A DNA stretch of 64,000 nucleotides from Armillaria gallica (GCA_037576215.1 JBANDB010000007.1:1271001-1335000), one strand, 5' to 3'. Shown: positions 11,198-23,290, counted from the first letter of the stretch. Notes: generated from the sequence alone by a model not told the origin. Numbers and translations: made by a program.

Positions 11198-13318
11198 GTC
11201 GTGACCGGCAGACGAGGCGGACGGGAAGGGTACGTCCTGTAGTCATATTGTCTACCTACAGAACTGGTTAGTGGCCGGATGACGATCTCCGCCGAGTCAG
11301 CTTACCAGTCGACTTCCGCGCAAATCCATGTCCCTGCGCGCGCCGAGCGCGTAGTGGTGTTCCGCACTCCCTGCACATACTCTTTTCTGTGTGTGCGCCC
11401 ACGTCTGTTTCGAAGCTCTGTACCAAAGTCGTTAGATTGAATCAATAGAAATTACCAAAATACTCACCAGATGTGTGATAAATCGAGTGCATTCAGTTGA
11501 TGTTGAGCATAGCTAGAAACTAGTCAGTAGCCCGTACCATTAGGATGTCAGTCAAGTGGCTTACCACGGGCCTTTACTCTCATCCCACGTCCTCCACACA
11601 CCCTCCTAGCCTCCCGCACGCACGTTAACTGACAGAGAAGGTAGGTTTCGGGGTACATTCCCTAGACTATTGTTAATAAACAGTTTAAAGATGGAACTAA
11701 GGAAGGCTTACGAAAACCATGCTTGAGGAGCCGCTGAGGCATCTACACTTAGCAGAGGCAGAGGCGCAACCTATAGACGGTCGTGGCCCGAAACATCGAC
11801 GCTGGACTGAACGAATCTTGTATTAGCTGTGTCTTGGGTATCTTGCATCAAATGGCTTACCTTGACAAACCATGTTCCAAGAACCACACGGATCTTTTCT
11901 TCGCGGTGCATTCCCACGGTCCATCCACCCTCATCGTCCTACTGAACACCACACGCCGGAAAGGGTTGAGGGATCGATACTCGACGGAAGCGCAACCTAT
12001 AAATGGCCGTAGCCCCAAACATCGGCACTGGACTGGACGAAATCTTGCATTAGCTTTGTCTCGGGTATCATGCATGCAAGGGCTTACCACTGAAAAAACA
12101 CGTTCTGACAAGAGGCCCGCCGATCTTTCCTGCGACTACAGACGGTGCTTCCCCACACTCCATCCGCCCTCATCGTTACACTAAACACCACGCGCCAGAA
12201 AGTGTTGAGGGATCAATACGCGCCGCAGACGACCGTAACTCCGGAAATCGCTGCTAGAATGGATAGAAACTTCTGTTAGTGTGGTCTCGGGCGTCGTCAG
12301 ATGCCTTACCTTGAGAAAACAGCCGGACAACCCGTATCGTCTGTCATCAACTGGGTGTCGCGACTGAAGACAGCGTCAGTCAGAAGATGGAATAGGGAGC
12401 TACTGCATACCTTGCAGTGAGTTACCAGAATGGCTGCGTTGACGAGGACAGGCGGTCGCGCAGTTCATGAGAGAATCCATACAAACCCTAGGTAAATATA
12501 TGAGGAGACCGGGATATTGTAGAATGTTCGTGTAGTGTTGGCTGTCTCTTCAAGATTGAGTATTCGTTATTAAACCCATAGAGAATGGATACAAGAATCC
12601 TTACCTCCACTAAACTTCCCTGCACGAATGTGTATCCACCGACATCGTGAGATTCAACGCCGCGCATGAGGTCTTAAGGGCCGGTCGATGTGTTGAGGGT
12701 CGCAGACTGGGAAGAAGGAAAATCTGTCGTTGTCAAGCTTGAGGGCCAATAGATCTATTGGGAGTCATAGATTAGGAGGGGGGATCGATGTCGTCGTCCT
12801 TGAGCTTGAGAGAAAATGGCCGCGTCTTCTAATCTTGCGAGAATGGCGTGACTACAAAAGGAGAAGAAAAAAGGTTTAGATTGTGAGAGAAATATAGGCC
12901 ATAAATTACGAACCTTGCACGAAAACTAAACTATTCATAAGTGTTGACTACGGCCATTGTGATAGACCTAAGAGAACAAAGATAAGGAAAGATTAAAACT
13001 GAGTAATAAGTTGATAGCTCACCAGAGTAGATGCAAACGTGAGCTGGCGAAGAAAGGGTTAGAGTTCGAGGAAATAACTGTGGTACTGAATTCTACCTTT
13101 CTGCACAAAATCCACCTCTGCTACCGGGTAGTATTGAAGTATCAACGTTGACCTGCAGAGCATTAGGCCCAAGAAAGACGCGAAGATATAATTTTATATA
13201 TAAAAAAGCTCACCCTTGGTCGCCATCGCTGTCGTGATCATGGTTAAAAGCAAAAGCTTCGATCAATCAACAAATACGAATAGGGAACTGGTACCGGTCA
13301 CGAGACCTCCCGTCCCCT
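10952..13318 (-). pseudogene. Orphan microexon family M, copy 2
   Basis: The same exon/intron rhythm as the other M copies, read on the minus strand from about 13,318 down to the HET1 junction. The 5' end matches the M5 start ('gatcaatcaac' and 'ccggtcacgagacc'). An exon at about 12,640-12,830 corresponds to the LPALKT exon. Between 11,762 and 12,410 one exon-intron unit is present about three times in tandem. One exon encodes FRTMRVDGPWEC-like sequence (SRTMRVDGPWEC) ending FLEHGLSR before a GTAAGCC donor. The 3' exons run into HET1. Not recognised; frames are partly broken. Confidence 0.5.
11762..12410 (-). repeat. Tandem triplicated exon-intron unit in M2
   Basis: Units of about 225-230 bp start near 11,764, 11,993 and 12,218. 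Each contains a 'gcgcaacctat'- or 'gcgccgcagacg'-type start, a 'gtagc...aaatcg' stretch, a CTAA-type intron end and a GGCTTACC donor (reverse strand). The same triplication occurs in M4 at 39.29-39.77 kb. Confidence 0.65.
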
Positions 13319-13329
13319 GGCAATGTATT

Positions 13330-13620
13330 ATTCTGGCAGTTTTAATGCGGCCGCGTGTACTCTAACCCAGCCAAGCGTGAACTGCGAGACAGATTCGCAA
13401 TAGCTCGTGGTTACTCGAGGTATGTACACATTTCCTTGATGCCTTCTATGCTCGCTCACCACAGGGATTAGTTTGAATGAGCACAGTGAGTCGTACGTGT
13501 TTGGTCAGAATATGAGAGTGTTTAAATGCGGGTTACAGAATAGAAGAGGGGATGCGCAAACATAAGCGTGATGCAAGTCCCCAGGACTTGTGTTTCTCTA
13601 CGATTCCCACTTGTCCCAAC
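13330..13620 (+). pseudogene. Orphan exon pair T, copy 1
   Basis: This is collinear with 23,365-23,640. In the second copy two exons encode DPAECKTDSQYLIGVVAR and ISLNEHSESYIFGQNIR around a ~50-bp GTATGT...CACAG intron. Here the first exon carries small indels, so its frame is lost. The second still reads ISLNEHSESYVFGQNMR. The product is not recognised. Confidence 0.45.
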
Positions 13621-13639
13621 GAAGGCATGCCTTCCAGTC

Positions 13640-13948
13640 CTCACCCGTCGTCTCGGTAACGGCCTACACACATTGAGCTCGACGGTACTCAAATTTCCTT
13701 GTGGTACTATAGCGATTTATTTGTTTTTGACTTGGAGGAAAAGAGGTTGGACGCGTCGCTAGTGGAATGGGACGAAGTGAGGCAACAGAGGGATGAAATT
13801 GTTAGGAGGGCAATGTTGCCAGGTTGCAGGGTCAAAGAAATGATGACTCGATGGCTGCAGTGTGAAGGGCCGCCAGGGGGCGTGACGAATGGTTGTTGAG
13901 CTCGGATGTGGGAAGTTGGGCACGGCCCGATGACACCTAAACCCAGCA
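13640..13948 (+). pseudogene. Orphan exon family P, copy 2
   Basis: Open from 13,699 to 13,899, encoding FVFDLEEKRLDASLVEWDEV, then RVKEMMTRWLQCEGPPGGV. This is the longest uninterrupted version of the P frame, which makes it the best guide to the ancestral exon. It again abuts the 3' border of a HET duplicon (D2). Confidence 0.5.
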
Positions 13949-14184
13949 GTCGGAACTTCTTTTGTCTACAACACCTTCACGAGTTTGAGCGTGTTTTCCA
14001 CTCTGACTATTGATGCAGACGTGTGCAGAACAGATTAGATAATTGCCCCCGCTATCACAGAATGCTATGACTCTACAGCAATAACGACGCTCCTTCCACC
14101 TGTCGAATTTCCAGACCTGATTAATGATTGTCGACACCAGGAAATGAAGACCGTGATGACTTCTTTCCCCCGCCGGTAGTCAAA

Positions 14185-16050
14185 TCAGATAAGTACTTTG
14201 CGAGATCTTGCTACCAGTCTGAGATCGTGCAGCTTCTGCGTTTCTTTGAGGCCTATTACGATCACCGACACCTTCTTGAATCTCTGATCTGGCAGTTGTC
14301 TCCCTACGGCCCACTGGTACCCGTACTCATCACCAAGCAGTGTGTATGTATCTTCAGATATCGGAAATTGGTGGGTGATGTGGATTTTGAATGTGTGTGC
14401 GATCCCATCTGCGGCTTTGACAACCAACTCCCCGCATCGATCATGCCCTTCTGCCGATCCCACGTCGAATACCCGCACATGCCCCTTTTCAATGCAAGGC
14501 CCCTCAAACCAGTCCTCATCTGCCTTGTCATCATGCTGAACATCCATGCTAAAATCGTCGACATCCTTTGGCAGAGGCTGTTCCATGACCTGATCCCATG
14601 TTGGTCTCCATTTCTTGCATCCAAGTCCAACTCCAGGATACACAAAGAGGAAGTTCGCGCGCATCCCAGGGTCCATTGCATTCACCAGTGCCGTCCACGC
14701 ATCCTCGAGAGTCTCGCTCTCGTGGTAGGCAGGTATCGCATCGGGCAACAGAGGGAATGCGAGTCCAGCCACTCTGTCGACCGGATTGGTTGACACGCGC
14801 TTCTGCATGTCCGCCAGCGCAGAAAATATATCATTTGGTCTCCTCTTCACTGAATTCAGCTCCTCGTGAAACCTGGTCAGGAGTGCAGTCTTGTATTTCC
14901 CGCGGTACCGCTGTGCGTGCATCGGTCCATCTGGCGTATCACCGGCAATGATGTGCCCATCTCCGATCTCCTGTAGTGTCCATGCACGTCGAAACCAGGA
15001 CCGATCACTGTCTAAGTCACTGTCCTTCAACCTCAATGGCCGCCCCAGTCCACTCAGGTAGATCACCACCTTGTTAGACTCATACACACGTCCAATTGTA
15101 GGCACGTCCAGCCTCCACTCCTCCACTCGCAGATCCTCCCTTGGCCCCCCTTCCTCTTTCTGTCTTAAACAGAGCACATCCAGCCATGCATACTCTGCTC
15201 CCAGATTCAGCATCTCAATCCGGATGAGGTTGAGATCCACGTCCTTTGGTATAGGCACAGGCCACTCCTTCCCGTTGATAGGGATCCGCACATCCACACG
15301 ATCCTTCTCATCAACCCACGCGTGCGAAATCGGTCTTGGCCATTCGTCAGTGATCCACGATGGCACCACGCGATTGCTGCACAGGTCCCATACACGTCGA
15401 GGTTTCAAACGCGGGTTGACAATCTGGTTTCCTACCAGTACTTTTTGTCGGAGCTCCCTGTCTCGCCCTTCACGTCTGCGTAATTCGTCTTGGATACTGC
15501 TAAGGTTCTCTATATCCCATACTGGGCGAAGGAGGGCATAAGCTGTGCCAAAGTCGTAGTCCCTTTCAATGAAGTCTTCAAGAATGGTGGGAAACTTGCG
15601 ATACGTTCTGAACGTTCCGAGGGTGGCGTTCAGTCTATTCACGACCCCCCAAATGCCAAGCGTAGCGCAGGGAGTGTCTGCGAGGGAGCATGGTATGACA
15701 GGCTTTGGACCGGTGTATGACCACTGCTTTGGAACCTCGATAGACGATTCCGCTTGGCCGGTCTCGGTGAACGCGGAAAGGGTGAATGTGGCCTGGAAAT
15801 ACATTTAGATTTCTTCTCTGTCTGTTTTACCGACTGACATACCGACTGATATCTGCCAAGATGATACATATCCAAGTCACCGATATCCCAGTTAACTTTG
15901 GCTCCCAGCTCTGTTCCAGATAGTAACCCTATGATTGTGTTCGTATTCTGGTCCGAAGCAGTGGAGATGAATCCTTTGGTCTCTGTGGAGCCGTAAATAT
16001 CGAGCACAAATGTTTCCAAATCGGCCCGATGCGAACCGAAAGCGAACCAC
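14185..16050 (-). CDS. HET2: HET-domain (heterokaryon incompatibility) protein
   Basis: HET-domain proteins mediate non-self recognition and programmed cell death when incompatible hyphae fuse; whether this one does so is inferred. The exon 14,185-15,792 is open. HET core landmarks are ISHAWVDEKD, WPVPIPKDVD, YAWLDVLCLRQ, VVIYLSGLGRP and WFRRAWTLQE. A 50-bp phase-0 intron (15,793-15,842, GTATGT...TTTCCAG) joins it to an upstream exon, 15,843-16,050, encoding DLETFVLDIYGSTETKGF. The intron carries an in-frame TAA in this copy, so reading through it would fail. A further 5' exon, seen in HET3, has a ~10-bp insertion here, so the true start is unclear. Copy-specific patches include EIGDGHIIAG. 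No catalytic or NACHT domain follows. Confidence 0.82.
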
Positions 16051-16399
16051 CTGTGATTCTTGGGGGCGCTAACATCGTCAGTGTAAGTAAGTACTTAAAC
16101 CACCGTAGATTGACTGTACTCACTATTTCCCGTGTCCTTTCGAGGATGTGCATTCAAGGGAGCGCAGAAAAGAGCTGCTCGAGTCTACGTGGGGAGTTAA
16201 AGTACGAATTCCTGGGAGGCGTGCAAACAGCATGGTAGAAGCTAGACTGGTCCATGCTGGAAGGACACGGTGCACGCGTGCAGATTATATTGAATTCTTC
16301 CTGTCAAGGCGGACTGTCGATCAACATTAATTCTGTGATGAGTCGCATTCCTGTCATATAGCTGAGTTTGCGGAAAGAAAGGTCATTCATTCCCTTTCA

Positions 16400-16950
16400 T
16401 TCAACCTTTTCGACGTCATCGCCTTTCACTCCGAGATACTAATTTCACTCCCAGTGTGAGTATCTGCCGTCGTTCCTTCGAAAACACCGGTCGATCTTCA
16501 CGTACACGACGAGTACATGACGCCAACAACGTCCCAAATGCACAGTCTACCAAAATTGTCTCTCTGCCCCCATGACAGTCGTTGATCTAAGTAGCAGGCT
16601 CAACAGCGGCTGAAAGAAACCACAGCAACAAACATACCATTGCAGGTGTAGGAAGCCGTCCATGACGCTCTCTTGTTCGCCGAATCCAAGATCAACGGAG
16701 CTGCTGATCCTTCCCTAACGTCCTCGGACAGCAAGCGGTTTGATACGCCCTTTAATGACTATTCATTGATATACGCCTATGATTGATTCCTAGCTCCATG
16801 TCGCGTTGATGTGTACTTGAAATCTAATGTTAACTTATCTTCCCGGAAAAGTCAAACGTACAACGGCCGGATAGGTATAATGTATACCCTGGACCTGTAG
16901 AAGACGATAGCTGTGGGTGAATATGGGAGGGGTACAGCCACCTCGTGGGT
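16400..16950 (-). pseudogene. Segment S, copy 1, upstream of HET2
   Basis: Corresponds to 26,440-26,950 and 43,010-43,440. In those copies the minus strand encodes RRGFFKSLLNLP and TAMEAERLFWW with an RRSY-type end. Here the frame is disrupted by indels (for example around 16,560-16,600). It lies 5' of HET2 on the same strand. It could be an upstream HET exon or a separate small gene. Not recognised. Confidence 0.4.
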
Positions 16951-16954
16951 AATT

Positions 16955-17150
16955 CGGGCTCCGATTGTTGTGTTGCGTCATAGACTTCGACTTCTAACTA
17001 TACGACGACGACGCTGGCGATGACCGGTGACCAGTTATGAATGTGTTGCGCAGGATGACGAGGAAGGACGTGATCCCGTTCTCCGGGTCCGCATCACTCA
17101 AGAGTACTCGTTCTGCCAAACCCGCTTCCTAAAGGTTTTCACGTCCTCAA
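16955..17150 (+). repeat. Segment shared with 53,725-53,880
   Basis: Both copies carry a plus-strand frame encoding TSYECVAQDDEEGR (here) or TSYERVAQDDEEGR (53.78 kb), then a VRIT stretch and FCQT. The open frame and replacement pattern hint at a short exon. The product is not recognised. Confidence 0.5.
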
Positions 17151-17159
17151 GGCCACATT

Positions 17160-17830
17160 AATCATTAATCAAGACCAGGTCTCCCCGACCCTCAAACATG
17201 CACCTTTCACTTCCGTGAAATCGCCTGTCTCTACTAACTCCCTGCTAAATCGACCGTCCGCACTCCACAGCCACAGCACCCTCCGCATCACTCCTCCCTC
17301 GATCAAGCACCCATCCATCCATGCCTGCACTCGGCGACGTCCTTCCCCACATACCGTCCCCCTCGCATACACGCGTGCAAGCCCTCCGCACTGTACCCTC
17401 TCCGCGCACACTCCTTCCTCTCCTCCCAGCGTGCCGACTGTGAACGCGCGCACTCCATTCACACCTCAGTTTGAATCAATAGAAATTATAGCAAGACTCA
17501 CTAGATGGGTGATAAATTGAGTGCCGACTCCTGAAACCAAGTTGTTTCGTCAACGGCGGTAGATGAGGAGTCGCATGGGAACTGTGGGAAGGGTATGTCT
17601 TGTAGCCATATCGTCGGTCTACAGAAGTAGCCAGTGTCGCCATCACGATCTCAGCCACTTGTGCTTACCGGTCGACTTCCACCACGCACGCCCATCTCCC
17701 TCCACAGTTTCACGCACGCGCCATGAGTGAGGTAATGTTCCCTCCCCCCTCTTAGCGTGCGTGCCAAATATGAACGTCCTGTCCTCTGTAGTAAAGTCGT
17801 TAATTTCAATCAATCGAAATCATCGAAAGA
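17160..17830 (-). pseudogene. Orphan microexon family M, 3' fragment (M8)
   Basis: Only the 3' end of M is present. The last exon, 17,169-17,462, is open and encodes RAFTVGTLGGEEGVC at its start and FSRELVETGDFTEV near its end. Upstream is a GTGAGTCTTGC...AG intron-like block (about 17,470-17,500). This is the cleanest M terminal exon in the window. The fragment ends at about 17,830 where the inverted duplication begins. Confidence 0.5.
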
Positions 17831-19880
17831 GTTAGAGGTGTTGAACGTCGATAGAAGACTCGGAGGCATACCAAGTGAGAAAGCCCATAGCTACACGAGT
17901 GTATCTGAATAAATAAGAATCGAGAACACAGGATACAGGAAGTGAGTACATAGACAAGATCAAGGTGAGAAATAGCTGGGTCAGACTTTGGAGAAAGGGT
18001 TAGAAGGAAAATGTAGTTGATTCCTCTTTGGGATGAACGTGGTCTGGCAAGTCGGCGAATTCCTTTTTAGCTTACTTTTCAATTGCCGGCGTTCCAATGC
18101 CCACCGCCATCCGTTCACCTCTCTACAATGCAATAGATGCCACGCCTTCCCTTTACCAACACCGTGCATTGCGTTCCACAACGATATCAGCATATCATGT
18201 CAGTTTTGAGCCAAGGCGACGTATCATGCTCGGAATACGGGACGACCACTGACAGAGGGTTGGGGGCCTTGGGGCAACTGGTTGGAGGAAAGAGTATGGT
18301 CGATGCCCGTCCAGCGCCCCTTCAAATGCCCCATGACTTGAACACATCAATCAGCGTGGCTCTCGATTTCCCTGCAAAGTAACGAGGGATAGAGGGAACT
18401 GGGGGATATTGACATACGCTACTACGATGGTTTTCGGTGGCTGGAACCAATGACGTCGAGCTAGCACGGAGGACGAAGAGAGGTACAATTTTTTTGAGGA
18501 GCCCTTGTCTTTGGTGATTTATTTTACTATGCCAGATTCGCGGTATCCTTATGCCAACCTTTCCCTGAGGGCAGCTCCAACTTTGAATTTGAACCTCTAC
18601 AAAGTATCGTGTTCCGGCAACCAGGACCCATGGAACAACAAAGATAGCATCGTCATGCAGAAGCTTGGTTCCCGTGCGATACGGGGAGGATCAACGTCGA
18701 CTACACCCTGAATCTCGTCGATCTGCATCCGCCATCTCTACATAAAGTCGTTCGGCCATTCTCTAAAGTGGGCTGGGATCTCTTGATTGGGTTCGAGGTA
18801 TGTCATAAAGTTTGTGCATGGACGTTTTTTGCTAATTACACTGTGCGAAGATCACGGATGGCACTCGCAGGCCTGACCGCAAGGTGTGTGGCATTGCCCC
18901 ATCCTTTATGACCTCGTGTACTGTTGCTTCATATCATTTTGCGACTTAGCAGAGTTGACTGGGCCTACTCCGACATTTCTTCAACTCTTACTCTAATCAT
19001 CCTCGACAGCCTCGCATCGATGTCGCCCACTTCCTCCAGTACCCACATGCGAGACCGCGACAAGAAAAGTATCGAATAGAAATTGAGGCCAACTCGCTGA
19101 AGACACGCTCAACCCCCGTGACGAACAGCTTCTTGGCGGATACGTGAGCTGTCGGTGCTCAATTTCTTTGTCTGCGGTGGTTAACACGCTTTTACATAGA
19201 TCTGCCAGCATCCTGCCATCATCCCTTCAATGCACCAGCTTCAGCCTCAATAGACGGAACTAGGATTGCGCCAAGGTGATGGTAGCTCCAGCGAGCGAGA
19301 TGCGGCTTCTGATCGCGTCAAAGGATGGCCCTTTGGTACACGCAGGGACGAGGGGCGGATCTTCGGTAAGGCGTTCATTGTTCAATCCATCCTCGCTAAA
19401 ATACTTTCTCTCGGTCAGTTGAACGATACGCGGCGGAGGGAGAACATGCATGCACGGGAGGGAATGCAGTCAGATGGGAAGAAGACTCGACTATGAGGGA
19501 AGGTGACGCTCGGCTTGATAGATGGTGACATCGAGGTCCTTGAGTTTGTTATCGGCCCGACGCGTGTGGTACAAGGTCAGGGTGATGAGCTCCCACATTG
19601 CCCGCGTTTCTCCATCTCTTACCATCACCGGCAACGCGACTTTCTCCTACACACACACATCCTCAACAAACACCTCAGTGAAATACGGCTCAAGCATTTT
19701 ACTGAGGACGCGCTTAATCGTCGTAACAAAACTTGACACACCATCAAGGTGCTCGGATTCAGTGACTTGCGAGAGGCACTGCTCGTGGTCGACAACGCTG
19801 AAGTCCTTGAATTGAGGACCTAGCAGGGCGGACGGATTGATCAAACTTTTCCTCTCACGATGACGACGGCGGCAGCGACC
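17825..19880. repeat. Inverted copy of 5,630-7,640
   Basis: Reads as the reverse complement of 5,630-7,640 throughout, carrying Qb on the plus strand and Qa on the minus strand. M sequence on the far side also matches in inverse (19.87-20.9 versus 4.7-5.6 kb), so the inverted arms may be about 3 kb each. The ~10 kb between the arms holds N1, P1, HET1, M2 and HET2. Confidence 0.75.
18490..18970 (+). pseudogene. Orphan family Qb, copy 2
   Basis: Encodes SLVIYFTMPDSRYPYAN, LNLYKVSCSGNQDPWNN and then, in another frame, VDYTLNLVDLHPPSLHKVV and VGWDLLIGFE before a GTATGT donor (about 18,797). The next exon corresponds to the GWVACTGP exon of R. The frame change before VDYTLN means either an unseen intron or a frameshift. 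Function unknown. Confidence 0.45.
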
Positions 19881-19883
19881 CAC
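18990..19883 (-). pseudogene. Orphan family Qa, copy 2
   Basis: The same block order as copy 1, reversed: VDHEQCLSQVTESEHLDG and MLEPYFTEVFVEDV (19,880-19,650), DGETRAMWELITLTLYH (about 19,600), VVQL-type block reading IVQLTERKYFSEDGL and KGPSFDAIRSRISLAGA (19,450-19,270), then ADLCKSVLTTADKEIEHRQ (19,210-19,000). Changes relative to copy 1 largely preserve the frames. Not recognised. Confidence 0.45.
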
Positions 19884-21310
19884 GAATGGTGAGTTCTACA
19901 TTATCTTTTTGCATCTTTGTTGGGTCTAATGCTATACAAGGCATTGTTAATACTTCGATGCTACCGGCTTCAATGGTGGAAGAGGTAGATTTGGTAAAGA
20001 TTTAGTGCCACACTGTTGTTTCCTCGATTTCTTACCCATTGTTCACCAGCTCACGTCTGCGTTTACTATGGTGAGGTATTATTTTATTACTCAATTTTAT
20101 TCTTTCCTCATTGTTGTTCTCCTAGTCTATTCTAATGGCTGTAGTCAACACCCCTTTGTATGCGTTGGTTTTCATGAAAAGTTTGTACTCGGTGCTATGT
20201 ATTTCTCTCGCAAGCTAACAATTTCTCTCCCTTTGTAGCCTCACCGTTCTTGCAAGACTAGAAGACGTGACTATCTCCAGCACAAGGATGTCAAAGCAGC
20301 CGGTCGCTGTCAAGGACGACGACGACGTACGACTCGACACATCTACTGGCCCTCAAGACCTCATGCGTGGTGTTGGATCTGACGAAGGTGTGGATAGATA
20401 CGTGCAGGGAAGAGTCAACGAATGTAAGGCTTTCTTGTGTCAAAGCTATGACGGTCTACTAACAAATTGTTGACAGTCTTGAAAGTGCTTAAAGATGCGG
20501 CTGACCGATACTAGGTATGTGCGCTAACATTTTCCAATGTTCCGCTTTCTCTAACATTCTCCCAGAGCCCGCATGGATCGCCTCCTCAAATGTACGACTA
20601 CATCCTCCCTCTATTTAACTGTTCACGCAGCGTACGCGAAGGTACGTGACATAACCCAAGTTGATTATTCTCGCTAACGCAGTCTCTACAGGCGGTCAAT
20701 CGATAAGACTGATATGGCTCTCATCAAGTGCGCGACCACTTGGGTTGTCTACCAAGCCATTTGGGGAACTCACCAAGGTGTTGGTGTTGTACGCAAGGTA
20801 CGCGACATCTCTATTCCATTTTCTGGCTGACGCCGTCTTCAGTGGCAGGAAAGATGGGTGTGCCATCGAGTCGGTGGCTGGCAGTGCGGCCGGGTACCGG
20901 TTGTTGGGCGCTTGGAACATAACTTTTCAATGTAAGCCCTTCCACCAATGGCACCCGAATCTACGCTAACAGAAATCTTCATCCAGCCTTGACCTTTGGA
21001 GCTACAGTTTTTAGTGTATGCCTCCGTCGACTGTGGATCCCTCAATGGATTCTGGGTGCGGCGGTTTGCAGCTTACGCCTCTGCCTCCACCTCCTGCGTC
21101 GACTATTTCTCAAGCATTGTTGTTTTCCCGGTATGGTGTTTAGTTATGAAGGCGGGCGTAGATGAAGGTAAGCCTTCCTTATCTCGATTCAATCCTGCGA
21201 TACTAACACTAGTGTAGTAATGCAATCAACACTATCACTACGTCCGTCTGTTAACAAGCTGGGAGGTGCACGGGCGAGAGATTAGGAAGATGTACAGATG
21301 ATGTCAGACG
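19865..21310 (+). pseudogene. Orphan microexon family M, copy 3 (best preserved)
   Basis: At least ten exon-like blocks are separated by ~40-60-bp introns with GTRNGY donors and CTAAC/CTGAC...AG ends. An exon at 20,692-20,797 encodes SIDKTDMALIKCATTWVVY and GVGVVRK. After intron 20,798-20,842, the exon 20,843-20,931 encodes WQERWVCHRVGGW and VVGRLEHNFSM before a GTAAGCC donor. An earlier exon encodes GIVNTSMLPASMVEEVDL. The exon at 20,975-21,165 could be read in two frames, one ending at a stop. The product is unknown. Stops in some blocks leave open whether this copy is functional. Confidence 0.5.
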
Positions 21311-21459
21311 AGAGTAAACGCAAGCGGTATGCAGGCTCGACTGACCTTTTAATGGCTATACTGACTGGTTTCTAGGCTAATGATATCGATGCAATACTGT
21401 CAACTCGTTGGCTATACTCAACATCACCTGGATACACTCGATTTATCGCGGATCTGGTA

Positions 21460-23055
21460 AGTGGTGCCTAGGAGCATGAATGACGTGTTTCCTTTTAATC
21501 AGAGTGTTGTGACAGATATCCTGACGTGCAAGATCATCATGCTACACGCTATCCCTGAGTTTAATGTAGACAAGAGCCCCAACATAGGCGAGTTCTTGAT
21601 TACATCCATGCCATTGACGTCGGTTTCAGCTTCCTTTTCCCATAGAAATTGGTCCAAGATCTATGGTATTCTCGTGCTATCCACGATTTCTAAGTAATCA
21701 AGCCGACCTTTGAGATGTGGATGGCTGAACTCGACGCTGTCCTTCATCCCGTGCAGCTGAATGAAGAGACGGATGTCATGGGTGTGGTGTACGACGTCAA
21801 GTAGATCTTCGCGTACGGTACGTCATTAATTCATTTTTCTCCCCTAGGTCTTCTCAGGCTGACGCAGACGTCCTTTGATTCTAGCGCATCATCGTCAGGA
21901 ATCATGACATTCTTTCGGGCATATACAACAGCTAGTCCGGGCACCCGTGCATGCCCTCGGAACGGGGAGTACCTTGACTGCTCACAGCCATGCCGGTGCG
22001 TAGTTTTTTCCTTCTTGAACCGCGAGTTTCTCCAGAACTTTTAACAACAACATTCCATCCTTTCGTGTCATGCTTTGTAGTCTTTAATTTATGTGCACCA
22101 GTAGTATCATCAATATAATTCTACTCCTTTGCTTCCATATCACCCTCAACGTCGCTTACTCATTCAAATAAATGACAGGAGGCATAGTGCGATCTGTGTC
22201 AGTTCCCACGTTCCTTCAACTCTTACCATCGTCACCCTCGACGGACAGCGCAACGTTCTCCAGTGCACACCGACGAAGATACTCAGTCAGCGAGAAGACC
22301 TGCAAGGAAATCATTGCACACGTAGTACGGTCAACTGCTAGGACCTCTTACGGACAGGACGAGGCACCTAGTGATTTGCAAGAGGTGCTGTTCGCGGTCG
22401 ACGACATTGGGCATGGTGCAAAGTACAGGGATTTGTTGACAGGACATAGAAAAGATTCTCCGTCGTGCGATGGGCAGAAAGATTCTGAGAAACCAACGCC
22501 AAGGGAAGAAAAGGTACGTTCTATCTTGGTAGCTAGCTATCTGACAATATCTCTGACCAGCACCTTCTCACCATCAAGACATCTCTCCAGTCATGATACA
22601 ATGAACTCTTGGACAAGGAGCTGTACGAGACCACAGCTCCAAAGCCTTTCCGTTCGACACAGACTTAATGGACGTCGACGATTTCGTTCTTTCCAGCAAT
22701 TTGCTCTTCAAGTTTGTACCTCGTGTCTTCCTGTGGTCGTCTGGTTCGAACGAGATCAAAAATAAAGTGTCAAATTTGCGTCGTTCTGGCGAGCGAGATG
22801 CGGGACGGCATCTGTGACCCGTACTCGGATGTACGACCGCTGTACGAGACGTCTTTTGGTTTGCTTTTGGCATCACGTATAGGTGAGCTGTCGATGCTCT
22901 CTTTGACTGTCCAGTCAACATGCTCACCTAGATTCACCAACATCTCGTCTCTTGCCTTCTGATCTCTTCATATCATGTCTGAAGCAGGGAGGTAATCAGA
23001 TGACGCCAGGCTGCCATGGGAGATTTGAAGGACAGTATGTTTCCACGAAGGGCCC
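21460..23055 (+). pseudogene. Orphan family N, copy 2
   Basis: Starts with NDVFPFNQSVVTDILTCK and HAIPEFNVDKSPNIGEF. It continues with AELDAV and ETDVMGVVYDVK before a GTACGT donor (about 21,819). Later it has SDLQEVLFAVDDIGHGAKY (22,370-22,440) and VVLASEMRDGICDPYSDVR (22,785-22,840). Its end is interrupted by a reverse-transcriptase fragment. Function unknown. Stops are present (for example the TAG after VVYDVK). Confidence 0.5.
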
Positions 23056-23290
23056 AATGTTGGACAAGCTGGGATCTGTATCTTTCGCTTCCTATAGGGA
23101 TGATATCTGTCTTTTCAATATTGAATTTTGCTGTTGTTGCGATACACCATTTATCCAGGAATGCGGTGAGCATGTTATAGTCATCTTGTTCGGAGAGGTA
23201 TACTGTTGTGTCATTAGCGAACAGTTTTTCAGCGAGTCGTTCCTTTGCTCCCGGTATGGCATATCCTCTAAGTTCAGACTTACGTCGTTC
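23037..23290 (-). mobile_element. Non-LTR reverse transcriptase fragment
   Basis: The minus strand encodes LRGYAIPGAKERLAEKLFAN, DTTVYLSEQDDYN, then AFLDKWCIATTAKFNIEKT and DIIPIGSERY. This is the palm region of LINE-type reverse transcriptases found in basidiomycetes. The catalytic motif C, normally F-A-D-D, reads F-A-N-D, so the fragment would be inactive. It has no start, endonuclease or 3' end, and it sits inside the N family copy, absent from N1 and N3. Confidence 0.7.

Larger units (their letters stand above)
13950..16950. repeat. HET duplicon D2
   Basis: Contains the HET 3' flank, HET2, its 5' exons and the upstream S segment, in the same order as D3 and D4. The borders are P on the left and the 'tgttgcgtcatagactt' segment shared with 53.7 kb on the right. 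Confidence 0.75.

Noticed and set aside
22594..22596. A TGA at the same place in all three N copies (LQS-TGA-YDELLD), read as proof that N was dead before duplication
   Set aside because: Another frame across the same bases is open in N2 (SPSRHLSSHDTMNSW), so the true frame is uncertain and the stop may not be in frame.
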